From Candidatus Latescibacterota bacterium (lineage in GTDB: Bacteria > Latescibacterota > Latescibacteria > Latescibacterales > Latescibacteraceae), in assembly GCA_018656855.1 (NCBI GenBank), contig JABHYP010000421.1, positions 1 through 8,431 of the forward strand: a DNA stretch of 8,431 nt, read 5' to 3'. Below the pieces are notes generated by a model. The model was not told the origin of the DNA. It worked only from the letters and a program-made list of their open reading frames with translations, and ran no database searches. Position 1 is the first letter of the stretch. Each line of letters begins with the position of its first letter. This document shows positions 1 through 6,649 of this stretch, piece after piece. Both the position numbers and the translations under genes were made by a program.

Positions 1-1
1 T

Positions 2-529
2 GGGCTTCACAGCGACCGTGACCGCCCGGAAGAAGAGCCTGTTAAGTACGAGGGTGACGGAAAATCTCCGCAGGGCGCATTTCCGCTATTACATGCGTAT
101 GGATACCCTCCGCCGACGATGGTTCGGATAAAATTCCCGTATACCCAGACAACACCGGACTTGATATGCTGTGATGATGAGGACTCGGAATATTACAACG
201 AAATTATCGATATGGAACAGAAAGGGCTCGGTCCCCGGAGTCTTCCCTCACATGAGAAAATGCTGCGCCGGGATAACCTTTATAAATATACGGTCGTTGT
301 CGGATACAATACCTGGCAGCCGGAAAAGGGGGCGGGAAGCTGTATCTTCATACATGTCTGGAATGGCTCGGGCTCCCATACCGCCGGCTGTACTGCCATT
401 GCCGAGGAAAAAATCCTTAAGCTCCTTTCATGGCTTGACCATGAAAAGAATCCCGTACAGATACTCCTTTCCCGGAAAAGCTATATGCGGCTCAGGGATG
501 AGTGGGGACTGCCCGATGTTACAATTTAA
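2..529 (+). CDS. L,D-transpeptidase (YkuD-like, COG3786 type), 5' end missing
   Basis: The reading frame is open from position 2 to the TAA at 527-529, giving 175 visible residues; the true start lies left of the window. An ATG at 119 is internal, because conserved sequence precedes it: the segment EGDGKSPQGAFPL (about positions 50-88) is the typical N-terminal signature of this family. The catalytic region follows, with GSCIFIHVW holding the conserved His (codon 353-355) and TAGCTAI holding the catalytic Cys (codon 389-391). Family members form or rework 3-3 peptide cross-links, or attach proteins to peptidoglycan, in the cell envelope; this specific branch is poorly characterised. A CCDD...YYNEIID stretch between the two motifs also fits the COG3786 branch. 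The active site is intact. A signal peptide, if any, is outside the window. It converges with glnD and shows no functional link to it. Confidence 0.88.
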   Translation, partial: GLHSDRDRPEEEPVKYEGDGKSPQGAFPLLHAYGYPPPTMVRIKFPYTQTTPDLICCDDEDSEYYNEIIDMEQKGLGPRSLPSHEKMLRRDNLYKYTVVVGYNTWQPEKGAGSCIFIHVWNGSGSHTAGCTAIAEEKILKLLSWLDHEKNPVQILLSRKSYMRLRDEWGLPDVTI

Positions 530-651
530 TGTTGTATAAAGTTGGGAATGTGGATTACGCGGATTGATAGGATTTTAGTAATTTTCGGGAAAATATTTAT
601 ATCAGAATCCTGCCTACAGGGCATCCGGCCGACAATAATCTGAAACTATTT
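530..651. other. convergent spacer between transpeptidase and glnD
   Basis: This is a 122-base gap between two genes whose 3' ends face each other. A bidirectional terminator would be expected here, but I see no GC-rich hairpin followed by a T run. The only visible structure is a short GGATT repeat, listed separately. Confidence 0.6.
552..578. repeat. GGATT motif repeated with 9-base period
   Basis: GGATT occurs at 552, 561 and 570, exactly nine bases apart, as GGATTACGC / GGATTGATA / GGATTTTAG. Similar GGATT-rich intergenic strings are dispersed in several environmental bacterial genomes as I recall them, so this may be one copy of a dispersed repeat. With only one copy in the window this cannot be tested here. 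Confidence 0.35.
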
Positions 652-3354
652 TCACCCATACGCTTCGCTGAGTCTTTCGATTATAGCTTCTTTGAGTAAT
701 TTGATAGATTGCCCATCTTCGATTTTTCCACCGCCGCGCTTCTGTATATAAAAAGCATCGGCAACCTGGTCCTCATCGGTTCCTATCTTTGCAGTGTGAA
801 TATCAATATTAAATGACGCAAGCACACTTGTGATGTCATACAAAAGCCCGGTATAATCGATTGCAAAAACATCAACGACAGTATACTTCGATGAAATGTC
901 GTTATGCATGTTAACTTTCGGAGGTGAAAACACCACATTCTTTTTGCGCCGCCGCCACCGGCGCAGATGGCTCGCAATAAGCTCTTTTACATTAGCCTCT
1001 TTCAAAATCATCCTGACGAGGTTCTTTTTAAATATTTTCTGGGTTTCCGACGGAATAAGCGCTTCGCCGCTGCCGTCTGTCACAAGAAAAGTATCGATAA
1101 TGATACCGTCATTTCGGGTAAAAATTCGTGCCCCGATAATATTGATATCCGATGAAGTGATTGTCCCGCAGATGTCGGAAAGGGCTTTCGGATAATCGGG
1201 AGTGATCACTGTGAGAAGGCTAATATTATCTCTGAGCTTAAAAGAAGCCCATGCACCGAGCTTTTTCATCCTGTCTGTTCCCCGGATATGAGCGCGGATG
1301 GAGGCATGGTCTGTCACTCGTATATACTGGTCTGGAAGCAGATTTAAATGTTTTCGTACAACATCACCAGGAAGATGTCTGTCGGATGCTTCAACAATGC
1401 TGTCGATACTGTGTTTTCGCATGGCGTCGATGTGTTCTTCGAAACCTCTTTCAATGAGCATCATCCCTTTTTTGTATAAATCCAGGAGAAGAGCTTTTTT
1501 CCATTCTGTCAACACTTCATCCGAAAGCGCCATAAGATCGGCGAATGTCAGCAGTGTCAGCATCCTGAGCCTGCCTGTACTACCCACCCGTTCGATGAAA
1601 TCACATATGGTGTCCCTGTCATCCATATCGCGTCTTTGAGAAATGTGAGTCATGAGAAGATGCTCGCGTATCAGAAACCGCACAAGATCTATCGTCCGCC
1701 TGTCAAAACCGAGACGTTTGAGTACACGAGCGGCAATGAATTCTCCCCGATGAGAATGATTACTGCCCCTGCCTTTCCCGATATCATGCATCAGTCCTGC
1801 AAGGTAAAGCGCGCCCCTTGCGGTGACATCTGTCATTAATTCAGAAAGTTCCGGGACTTTTGAACTCCCGATAGCCATACGTTCGAGATTTTCGACCACA
1901 CGGATGGAATGTTCATCGGTAGTATAAGCGTGATAAAAATCAAACTGGTAGTGCCAGTTGATCTCGTCGAATTCGGGAATCAGCTTTATAAGCGCCCCAT
2001 GTTCATGCATGAGGCGCAGTGCATGAGCAACACCTTTTTTCATGTTGATTATCTCATGAAAAGCCGTTCTTACTCCGGTGTTTTCAGATAAATTAACAGG
2101 GTGCTTTTCAAGAGCCCCGCTGATGGCAGAAGCGGTTTCTTCCTCAATCGTAAGCCTGCGCGCGCCTGCGACCGCAAAGAGAGTAATAAGCAAACGGAGG
2201 TGCATGTGCAGTGATTTCGTTTTCTCAGGAGGAATACGGACATTACTATTCCCTATAAGAATTCCTTCGGGAGTGCTTGTATAGCGGGGTGAAGCCTCGC
2301 CGGTGAAGAGGATTCGTATTTTTTCGGATATACGGTTTGTCTGACGGTGTACTCTTCCCGCCCTCATGTAATAGTCATGCATCAGTTTTTCTACTGGCAC
2401 ATCTCCTCTGCCGCGGTATTTCAGATTCTTTGCCACCTCGGGAAGAATAATGTGGTTAAGCAGGTCTGCTTTTTTACCGGTGAGAAAATGGAGTGCGTTT
2501 CTGATTCTCAGAAAAAAATCAAGATCATCCTCTAAAGCCGAGGTGTCCTCCTCCTTGAGGAATCCTGAAGAAGAAAAATCCCGAATGCTCTTGCCTCGCC
2601 CGGTAAGAAGTAATAGCCAGCGGGAAACATGAATGTCGCGCAGGGTTCCGGGGCATTCCTTAACATCAGGCTTCTGTATCTGCACAGTTCCATGGAAGGA
2701 GTCAAGGCGGAGGCGACGCTCCTCTATCTTCTGCATGACCATTCTTAATCCAGCCCCTTGGCGAAGCCATTTGGAAAATTTCTCTTTAAGCTCTTTCCAG
2801 GCATCCTCGTCTCCCCTAAGAAAACGGCCCTCGAGAAGCGATGTAGCAAAGTAGATGTCATCTTCTGCGGCTTCGATACATTCACCCGTGGTGCGTGTGG
2901 AATGGCCAAGGTCGAGATTCATATCCCAGAGGAACCGGAGCATTCCCGTAATATGGTTATCATGCAATCCAGCGGCATCTTCCCGGATAAGGCACAGGAT
3001 GTCAATGTCCGAGTAAGGATTAAGCTCCCGTCTTCCGTAACCGCCGAGCGCAATAATTGCAAGTCCGGGCGCACTTCTGCCTGAGTTAAAAGCAATTTCG
3101 TAAGAGTGAATCACCAAACGGTCCATGACATCCGAAATCATTCCGCAAACAGCAATCCCTGACTCGTCTTGATTGTGCCTGCGGTTGATTTCTTGCATAA
3201 ACTTTTTAATCACATTGCGGTAGGCTTCCAGTCTTTTTCTGACAGAGGACGGCGACTCGTCTCCCGGTGGAAATTTACGGGCTACAGTTTCGAGCCTGGC
3301 GTCAACGATAGGAGCAAGAGTTTCATCAAACTTGGATTTCGGAGGATTGTTCAT
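652..3354 (-). CDS. glnD: PII uridylyltransferase / uridylyl-removing enzyme
   Basis: GlnD is the cytoplasmic nitrogen sensor that adds UMP to PII proteins (GlnB/GlnK) when glutamine is low and removes it when glutamine is high. The 900-residue length matches the family (about 890 in E. coli). Domain order is complete. The nucleotidyltransferase motif GGYGRRELNPYSDID (residues 104-118) has both catalytic Asp (116, 118). The GlnD-type segment PDVKECPGTLRDIH lies near 229-242. The HD hydrolase domain has H482, the H523-D524 pair in LMHDIGKG, NHSHRGE (532-538) and H565. Two C-terminal ACT domains (about 711-790 and 824-898) are the glutamine-sensing part. The ATG at 3354 is preceded by AAAGGGGAA, a purine-rich but closely spaced ribosome binding site; the N-terminal helix region fits this start. 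No glnB, glnK, amtB or glnA is in the window. The gene is divergent from the amidohydrolase array. Both activities look intact. Confidence 0.96.
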   Translation of the reverse strand: MNNPPKSKFDETLAPIVDARLETVARKFPPGDESPSSVRKRLEAYRNVIKKFMQEINRRHNQDESGIAVCGMISDVMDRLVIHSYEIAFNSGRSAPGLAIIALGGYGRRELNPYSDIDILCLIREDAAGLHDNHITGMLRFLWDMNLDLGHSTRTTGECIEAAEDDIYFATSLLEGRFLRGDEDAWKELKEKFSKWLRQGAGLRMVMQKIEERRLRLDSFHGTVQIQKPDVKECPGTLRDIHVSRWLLLLTGRGKSIRDFSSSGFLKEEDTSALEDDLDFFLRIRNALHFLTGKKADLLNHIILPEVAKNLKYRGRGDVPVEKLMHDYYMRAGRVHRQTNRISEKIRILFTGEASPRYTSTPEGILIGNSNVRIPPEKTKSLHMHLRLLITLFAVAGARRLTIEEETASAISGALEKHPVNLSENTGVRTAFHEIINMKKGVAHALRLMHEHGALIKLIPEFDEINWHYQFDFYHAYTTDEHSIRVVENLERMAIGSSKVPELSELMTDVTARGALYLAGLMHDIGKGRGSNHSHRGEFIAARVLKRLGFDRRTIDLVRFLIREHLLMTHISQRRDMDDRDTICDFIERVGSTGRLRMLTLLTFADLMALSDEVLTEWKKALLLDLYKKGMMLIERGFEEHIDAMRKHSIDSIVEASDRHLPGDVVRKHLNLLPDQYIRVTDHASIRAHIRGTDRMKKLGAWASFKLRDNISLLTVITPDYPKALSDICGTITSSDINIIGARIFTRNDGIIIDTFLVTDGSGEALIPSETQKIFKKNLVRMILKEANVKELIASHLRRWRRRKKNVVFSPPKVNMHNDISSKYTVVDVFAIDYTGLLYDITSVLASFNIDIHTAKIGTDEDQVADAFYIQKRGGGKIEDGQSIKLLKEAIIERLSEAYG

Positions 3355-3393
3355 TTTCCCCTTTGCACGGGTTACTTTATTAGATTTAAAATT

Positions 3394-3409
3394 CTGAATC
3401 TCAATTCAG
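3394..3409. promoter_or_regulatory. perfect inverted repeat, candidate operator upstream of glnD
   Basis: CTGAAT-CTCA-ATTCAG is a perfect 6-base inverted repeat with a 4-base centre, 40-55 bases upstream of the glnD start. Its size and position suit a dimeric repressor or activator site, but no cognate regulator is present in the window, and such palindromes arise by chance in AT-rich DNA. Confidence 0.3.
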
Positions 3410-3410
3410 T

Positions 3411-3437
3411 GAAATATTTCTCAATTTATTATGTCAA
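3411..3437 (-). promoter_or_regulatory. candidate glnD promoter
   Basis: On the minus strand a perfect TTGACA (-35, at 3437-3432) is followed after 15 bases by TATTTC (3416-3411), a poor -10 element. Transcription from here would run through the adjacent inverted repeat into glnD. The -35 match is good, while the -10 and spacing are weak. Confidence 0.28.
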
Positions 3438-3711
3438 TACCTGTGTTTATATTTAATATAATAACTATCCGGAAAAAATTGCTGATATGTAATAACAATG
3501 ATGAAATATTATGTAAGAAACGAATAAATTACCTTGCATTTTACCTTTAAATAAAGTTTTTTTTATCACTGCAAAATTTTTTTAACTAATTCAGGCTATA
3601 CATATTATATTACATTTTTTTGTCGATAATGCATATAAAATATTACTGGAAATGTAAAATATTGTATAAAAATCGATAGTGTCTTGGAAATTCTGTAGTC
3701 ATAAAATATCT

Positions 3712-3738
3712 TTGACTTTACAATTCATACTTTATAAT
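3712..3738 (+). promoter_or_regulatory. candidate upstream promoter of the amidohydrolase array
   Basis: TTGACT (3712-3717) is followed after 15 bases by a perfect TATAAT (3733-3738). The spacer is shorter than the 17-base optimum of the housekeeping sigma factor. It lies about 175 bases upstream of the first start codon and would give a long leader. Confidence 0.4.
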
Positions 3739-3773
3739 AGTGCTTATATGTAGAAAGTACAATTACATGGAAA

Positions 3774-3786
3774 AACGTTTAACGTT
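3774..3786. promoter_or_regulatory. tandem AACGTT palindromes, candidate operator
   Basis: AACGTT-T-AACGTT is two copies of a 6-base palindrome separated by one base, sitting between the two candidate rightward promoters. It stands out because CG-containing words are rare in this AT-rich spacer. A regulator site is possible; no direct evidence. Confidence 0.3.
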
Positions 3787-3814
3787 ATTCCACATTACTA
3801 CAGCTTTATAACTA

Positions 3815-3841
3815 TTGACATAACAATTTGTATTTTATCAT
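3815..3841 (+). promoter_or_regulatory. candidate proximal promoter of the amidohydrolase array
   Basis: A perfect TTGACA (3815-3820) is followed after 15 bases by TATCAT (3836-3841; 5 of 6 to consensus), or after 18 bases by CATTAT (3839-3844). Initiation near 3848 would leave a leader of about 65 bases before the start at 3913, the more economical arrangement of the two rightward candidates. Confidence 0.42.
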
Positions 3842-3912
3842 TATGTAGCGATATTAATATATAATTAAAGGAATTTTTTGCAGATTGATTTATGGAAGGA
3901 AAAGTTGACATC

Positions 3913-5238
3913 ATGAAAAAAATTAAGTCCGCATATTTTGCTTTTCTTCTCTGTGCTTATGCGATATCCACTGTTTCTGCACAGGAGATGAAGTACGATG
4001 TTCTTCTCAAGGGCGGTCATGTAATCGACCCGGTAAATAATATCAACAAGGTAATGGATGTTGCTGTAAAAGACAGTAAAATAGCACTGGTAGATACAAA
4101 TATTCCCGAATCAGATTCTGAAAAAGTTTTTGATGTTTCTGGATATTATGTGACACCAGGCCTGATTGATATTCATGTTCACTGTTTTCACACCTCACAG
4201 ACAAGCAATTTCCCTATTATAGCTGATCATCACCATTTCCCATCCGGCGTCACAACGGTTGTCGATGCAGGAACATCCGGAGCAAGAAATTTTGAAGATT
4301 TTAAAAAGATCATTGACAGTTCACGGATTAGAATCCTGGCTTTTCTTAATATTGCCGCGCCGGGAATGGGCTCCGCTGAAATTGAACCATCGGAGTTCGA
4401 TATAAAACTTGCGGTCGAAACCTCCCAAAAGTTTCCCGAAATCATAGTCGGTTTTAAAACCGCTCATTATTACAGCTTGAGTAGTAAAAGGCCATACGAC
4501 GAGGCTCATCCTCCCTGGGCTTCGGCTGACAGTATTCTGGCGGCAGGGCGTCTGGCTGACTTGCCCATAATGTTTGATTTTCACCCGCGACCGCCTTCAG
4601 ATGGTTATCCCGCACGCTCATTTCGAGAGATCATGCTTGAAAAATTGAGGCCGGGCGACATATATACTCACTGTTTTTCGGGTGTATTTCCCACAATATT
4701 AAAAGATGGGAACGTAAATCCTGATGTAATAAGCGCCCGGAGACGCGGTGTTAATTTTGATATTGGTCATGGAGGAGCTTCTTTGTCGTTCAAAACTGCG
4801 ATCCCCGCAATCAAACAGGGATTCTACCCAAGCTCTATCAGCACCGACCTCCACAACGGAAATGTCAATGGTCCGGTTCACAATATGGTTAATGTCATGT
4901 CAAAATTTCTCTGTATCGGAATGCCGCTTAATGATGTCATCCGGTGTACAACAGTTAATCCTGCCCATGAAATTAACCATCCCGAGCTGGGAAATCTGTC
5001 AGCAGGATCAACGGCGGATATTGCTGTATTGGAAACTGTACGCGGGAATTTCAGTTATTACGATTGCAGTTATCTCGGTTCAGGTAACGCAAAAATTAAT
5101 GGCGATAAAAAACTTCAGTGTGTTATGACATTACGCAACGGTAATGTCGTGTGGGATCCGCTTGGATTAAATGTTCCGCTTCTGGAGGATATTCCTGAAG
5201 GTGATAAATACTGGGCAAGACCTCCACAGGATTGGTAA
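3913..5238 (+). CDS. exported COG3964-like amidohydrolase, array copy 1
   Basis: This is a 441-residue metal-dependent hydrolase of the amidohydrolase superfamily, closest in motif pattern to the COG3964 'amidohydrolase/deacetylase' group, often mislabelled dihydroorotase. The start at 3913 gives a clean Sec signal peptide with predicted cleavage VSA|QE (after residue 23); an ATG at 3892 would add seven residues and lacks a well-placed ribosome site, whereas AAGGA at 3896-3900 serves 3913. After the LLKGGHVIDP N-terminal strand, all expected ligands are visible: H88 and H90 (HVH), K182 in VGFKTAHY (bridging, normally carboxylated), H224 in FDFHPRPP, H253 in YTHCF and D312 in STDLH. GHGG (285-288) and the MSKFLCIGM helix follow, then the NLSAGSTADIAVL composite-domain strand and the tail YWARPPQDW. 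The protein should act outside the cytoplasm on an amide or ester. Substrate unknown. A gap of 41 bases to copy 2 suggests an operon. Confidence 0.88.
   Translation: MKKIKSAYFAFLLCAYAISTVSAQEMKYDVLLKGGHVIDPVNNINKVMDVAVKDSKIALVDTNIPESDSEKVFDVSGYYVTPGLIDIHVHCFHTSQTSNFPIIADHHHFPSGVTTVVDAGTSGARNFEDFKKIIDSSRIRILAFLNIAAPGMGSAEIEPSEFDIKLAVETSQKFPEIIVGFKTAHYYSLSSKRPYDEAHPPWASADSILAAGRLADLPIMFDFHPRPPSDGYPARSFREIMLEKLRPGDIYTHCFSGVFPTILKDGNVNPDVISARRRGVNFDIGHGGASLSFKTAIPAIKQGFYPSSISTDLHNGNVNGPVHNMVNVMSKFLCIGMPLNDVIRCTTVNPAHEINHPELGNLSAGSTADIAVLETVRGNFSYYDCSYLGSGNAKINGDKKLQCVMTLRNGNVVWDPLGLNVPLLEDIPEGDKYWARPPQDW
4225..4382 (+). repeat. block shared with copy 2 (partner 5595-5752)
   Basis: By hand alignment this 158-base block differs at 11 positions from 5595-5752 (about 93% identity, no gaps), whereas the flanking parts of copies 1 and 2 are roughly 65-76% identical. 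It encodes the segment from the conserved DHHHFPSG to just past GMG. The abrupt edges suggest gene conversion. Confidence 0.75.
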
Positions 5239-5266
5239 TAAATCAGAGGTTTCAAACACTATATAT

Positions 5267-5270
5267 GAGG
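5267..5270 (+). promoter_or_regulatory. ribosome binding site fixing the copy 2 start
   Basis: GAGG ends nine bases before the ATG at 5280. This, with the signal peptide that begins at MKRMG, favours 5280 over in-frame ATG codons at 5265 or a GTG/ATG start further upstream near 5232, which would overlap the stop of copy 1. Confidence 0.6.
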
Positions 5271-5279
5271 TTTGATATA

Positions 5280-6593
5280 ATGAAAAGGATGGGTATTTCT
5301 TTGGCAACAGTTTTTCTGATTGCTTTTGTGTTGTCTGGTGTTTACGCACAGGAAGCTGTATATCCCTCTGTTCTGCTGAAAGGCGGTCATGTCATCGATC
5401 CGGCAAACAATATCAGCAAGATAATGGATGTTCTTGTCAGGGATGGTAAAATCGTCAGTGTCGATTCAAATATTTCCGAGTCAGAGGCGGAAAAAGTGGT
5501 CGATGTTTCAAAATACTATGTTACACCAGGTTTAATTGATATACATGTTCACTGTTTTCACACTTCCCGGGAACACCAGCTATCGATTATAGCCGATCAT
5601 CACCATTTCCCATCCGGCGTCACAACGGTTGTCGATGCGGGAACCTCAGGAGCCAGAAGTTTTGAAGATTTTAAAAAGGTCATTGACAGTTCACGGGTTA
5701 GAATCCTGGCTTTTCTTAATATTGCCGCACAGGGAATGGGGCCCGCTGAAATGGATCCCTCTCAATTTAATGTGAAACTCGCTGCGGAAACCGCAAAGAA
5801 GTATCCTGATATTATTGTAGGATTCAAAACCGCTCATTATTTCGGATTAAATATAGAAATTCCTTTCGATGATTTTCGCACTCCCTGGGCCTCGGTTGAC
5901 AGTGTTATAGCAGCAGGACGTATGGCTGACTTGCCAGTGATGTTAGATTGCCACCCCAAACCACCCTCAGGCGATTATTCTGCACGCTCATTCCAAGATA
6001 TCATCCTAAAAAAGATGCGTCCAGGTGATATATACACACATTGTTTCGCACGTCAATTCCCGCTGGTGCTTGCAGACGAGAAAGTAAATCCGGATGTAAT
6101 CAAAGCCCGTAAACGGGGTATAATTTTTGATGTGGGTCACGGAGGCGCTGCTTTTACATTCAAAGTTGCTGTTCCTGCAATCGAACAGGGCTTTTTGCCC
6201 AACTCTATCAGCACTGACCTTCACAGAGGTAATGTCAACGGTCCAGTTTACAATATGGTTAATGTCATGTCTAAATTCCTCTGTATGGGCATGTTGCTCG
6301 AAGATGTTATTAGGTGTTCAACGGCAAATCCCGTACATTATATTAATCGTCCCGAACTGGGGAATCTGTCAGTTGGATCAACTGCGGACATTGCGGTGCT
6401 TGAAATGTTAACCGGTGATTTCAGCTATTCAGATGTAGGTATGGGAAAAATAGAAGGTGATAAAAAACTTCGGAATGTCCTTACACTCTTCGGTGGAGAA
6501 ATTGTATACGATCTTTCGGGTATAAGTTATCCACTCTGGGAGAATATTCCCGCAAATGATGATTATTGGTCAAGGCCTGTTCAGGACTGGTAA
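5280..6593 (+). CDS. exported COG3964-like amidohydrolase, array copy 2
   Basis: This 437-residue paralogue of copy 1 has a signal peptide ending VYA|QE (after residue 23). The metal-ligand set is complete: H89 and H91 (HVH), K183 (VGFKTAHY), H225 in LDCHPKPP, H254 in YTHCF and D313 in STDLH. It keeps the DHHHFPSG loop of copy 1 and ends YWSRPVQDW. Reading upstream in frame to an ATG at 5232 adds 16 residues before the signal peptide and is unlikely. The gene is a mosaic: bases 5304-5509 are nearly identical to copy 3, and 5595-5752 are nearly identical to copy 1, with sharp drops in identity outside. Function is expected to be as for copy 1; regions lining the active site after K183 and after H225 differ, so the substrate may differ. 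It is 56 bases from copy 3 with no clear terminator. Confidence 0.88.
   Translation: MKRMGISLATVFLIAFVLSGVYAQEAVYPSVLLKGGHVIDPANNISKIMDVLVRDGKIVSVDSNISESEAEKVVDVSKYYVTPGLIDIHVHCFHTSREHQLSIIADHHHFPSGVTTVVDAGTSGARSFEDFKKVIDSSRVRILAFLNIAAQGMGPAEMDPSQFNVKLAAETAKKYPDIIVGFKTAHYFGLNIEIPFDDFRTPWASVDSVIAAGRMADLPVMLDCHPKPPSGDYSARSFQDIILKKMRPGDIYTHCFARQFPLVLADEKVNPDVIKARKRGIIFDVGHGGAAFTFKVAVPAIEQGFLPNSISTDLHRGNVNGPVYNMVNVMSKFLCMGMLLEDVIRCSTANPVHYINRPELGNLSVGSTADIAVLEMLTGDFSYSDVGMGKIEGDKKLRNVLTLFGGEIVYDLSGISYPLWENIPANDDYWSRPVQDW
5304..5509 (+). repeat. block shared with copy 3 (partner 6674-6879)
   Basis: This 206-base block has five mismatches to 6674-6879 by hand count (about 97.6% identity, no gaps). 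It runs from inside the signal peptide coding region to the KVVDVS segment. Just downstream, identity falls to about 69% over the next 45 bases. Copy 1 over the matching region is only about 76% identical to copy 2. Confidence 0.85.
5595..5752 (+). repeat. block shared with copy 1 (partner 4225-4382)
   Basis: This is the second member of the 158-base pair described for copy 1. Against copy 3, most of the same stretch of copy 2 (132 bases compared) is only about 73% identical, so copy 2 resembles different neighbours in different parts. Confidence 0.75.
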
Positions 6594-6649
6594 TGAACTC
6601 AGGATTTTCAAACGATAAAAAACGACATATGAAGGGCGGAAGTTAAACT

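Larger units (their letters stand above)
3355..3912. other. AT-rich divergent regulatory spacer
   Basis: No convincing gene lies in the more than 500 bases between glnD and the first amidohydrolase. The DNA is far more AT-rich than the flanking genes; the line 3601-3660, for example, has 11 G/C in 60 bases. It must hold the promoters for glnD (leftward) and for the array (rightward). Candidate elements are listed separately. The low GC makes chance promoter-like matches common, so they are tentative. An AT-rich leader of this size could also bind a nucleoid-silencing protein; that is inference only. Confidence 0.7.

Noticed and set aside
171..539. A 122-codon plus-strand frame overlapping the transpeptidase
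   Set aside because: The other frame carries the EGDGKSP, FIHVW and AGCTA motifs of a known family; this one has none.
611..623. TGCC-TACAG-GGCA hairpin as terminator or REP-like element between the convergent genes
   Set aside because: Only four pairs in the stem, no T run on either strand, and a single copy in the window.
896..3084. Many plus-strand reading frames of 60-113 codons opposite glnD
   Set aside because: They lie antisense to a complete, well-conserved gene, have no recognisable motifs and lack good ribosome sites; they are shadows of glnD codon usage.
3545..3564. CTTTAAATAAAG followed by eight T, resembling an intrinsic terminator
   Set aside because: The stem is only A/T-rich with at most five pairs, and no gene runs into it in this orientation; likely chance in AT-rich DNA.
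3892..3912. Start of copy 1 at 3892
   Set aside because: It would place MEGKVDI before a normal signal peptide, and the nearest purine-rich site (3867-3872) is 19 bases away; 3913 fits better.
3913..3990. Lipoprotein signal in copy 1 because of a Cys in the hydrophobic stretch
   Set aside because: The residues before that Cys (FLL) do not form a lipobox, and a standard cleavage site VSA|QE follows at the right distance.
4748..5128. A 126-codon plus-strand frame inside copy 1, and a similar one at 6127-6411 in copy 2
   Set aside because: Both are out-of-frame shadows at the same homologous place in the paralogues; their similarity simply follows from the similarity of the real genes.
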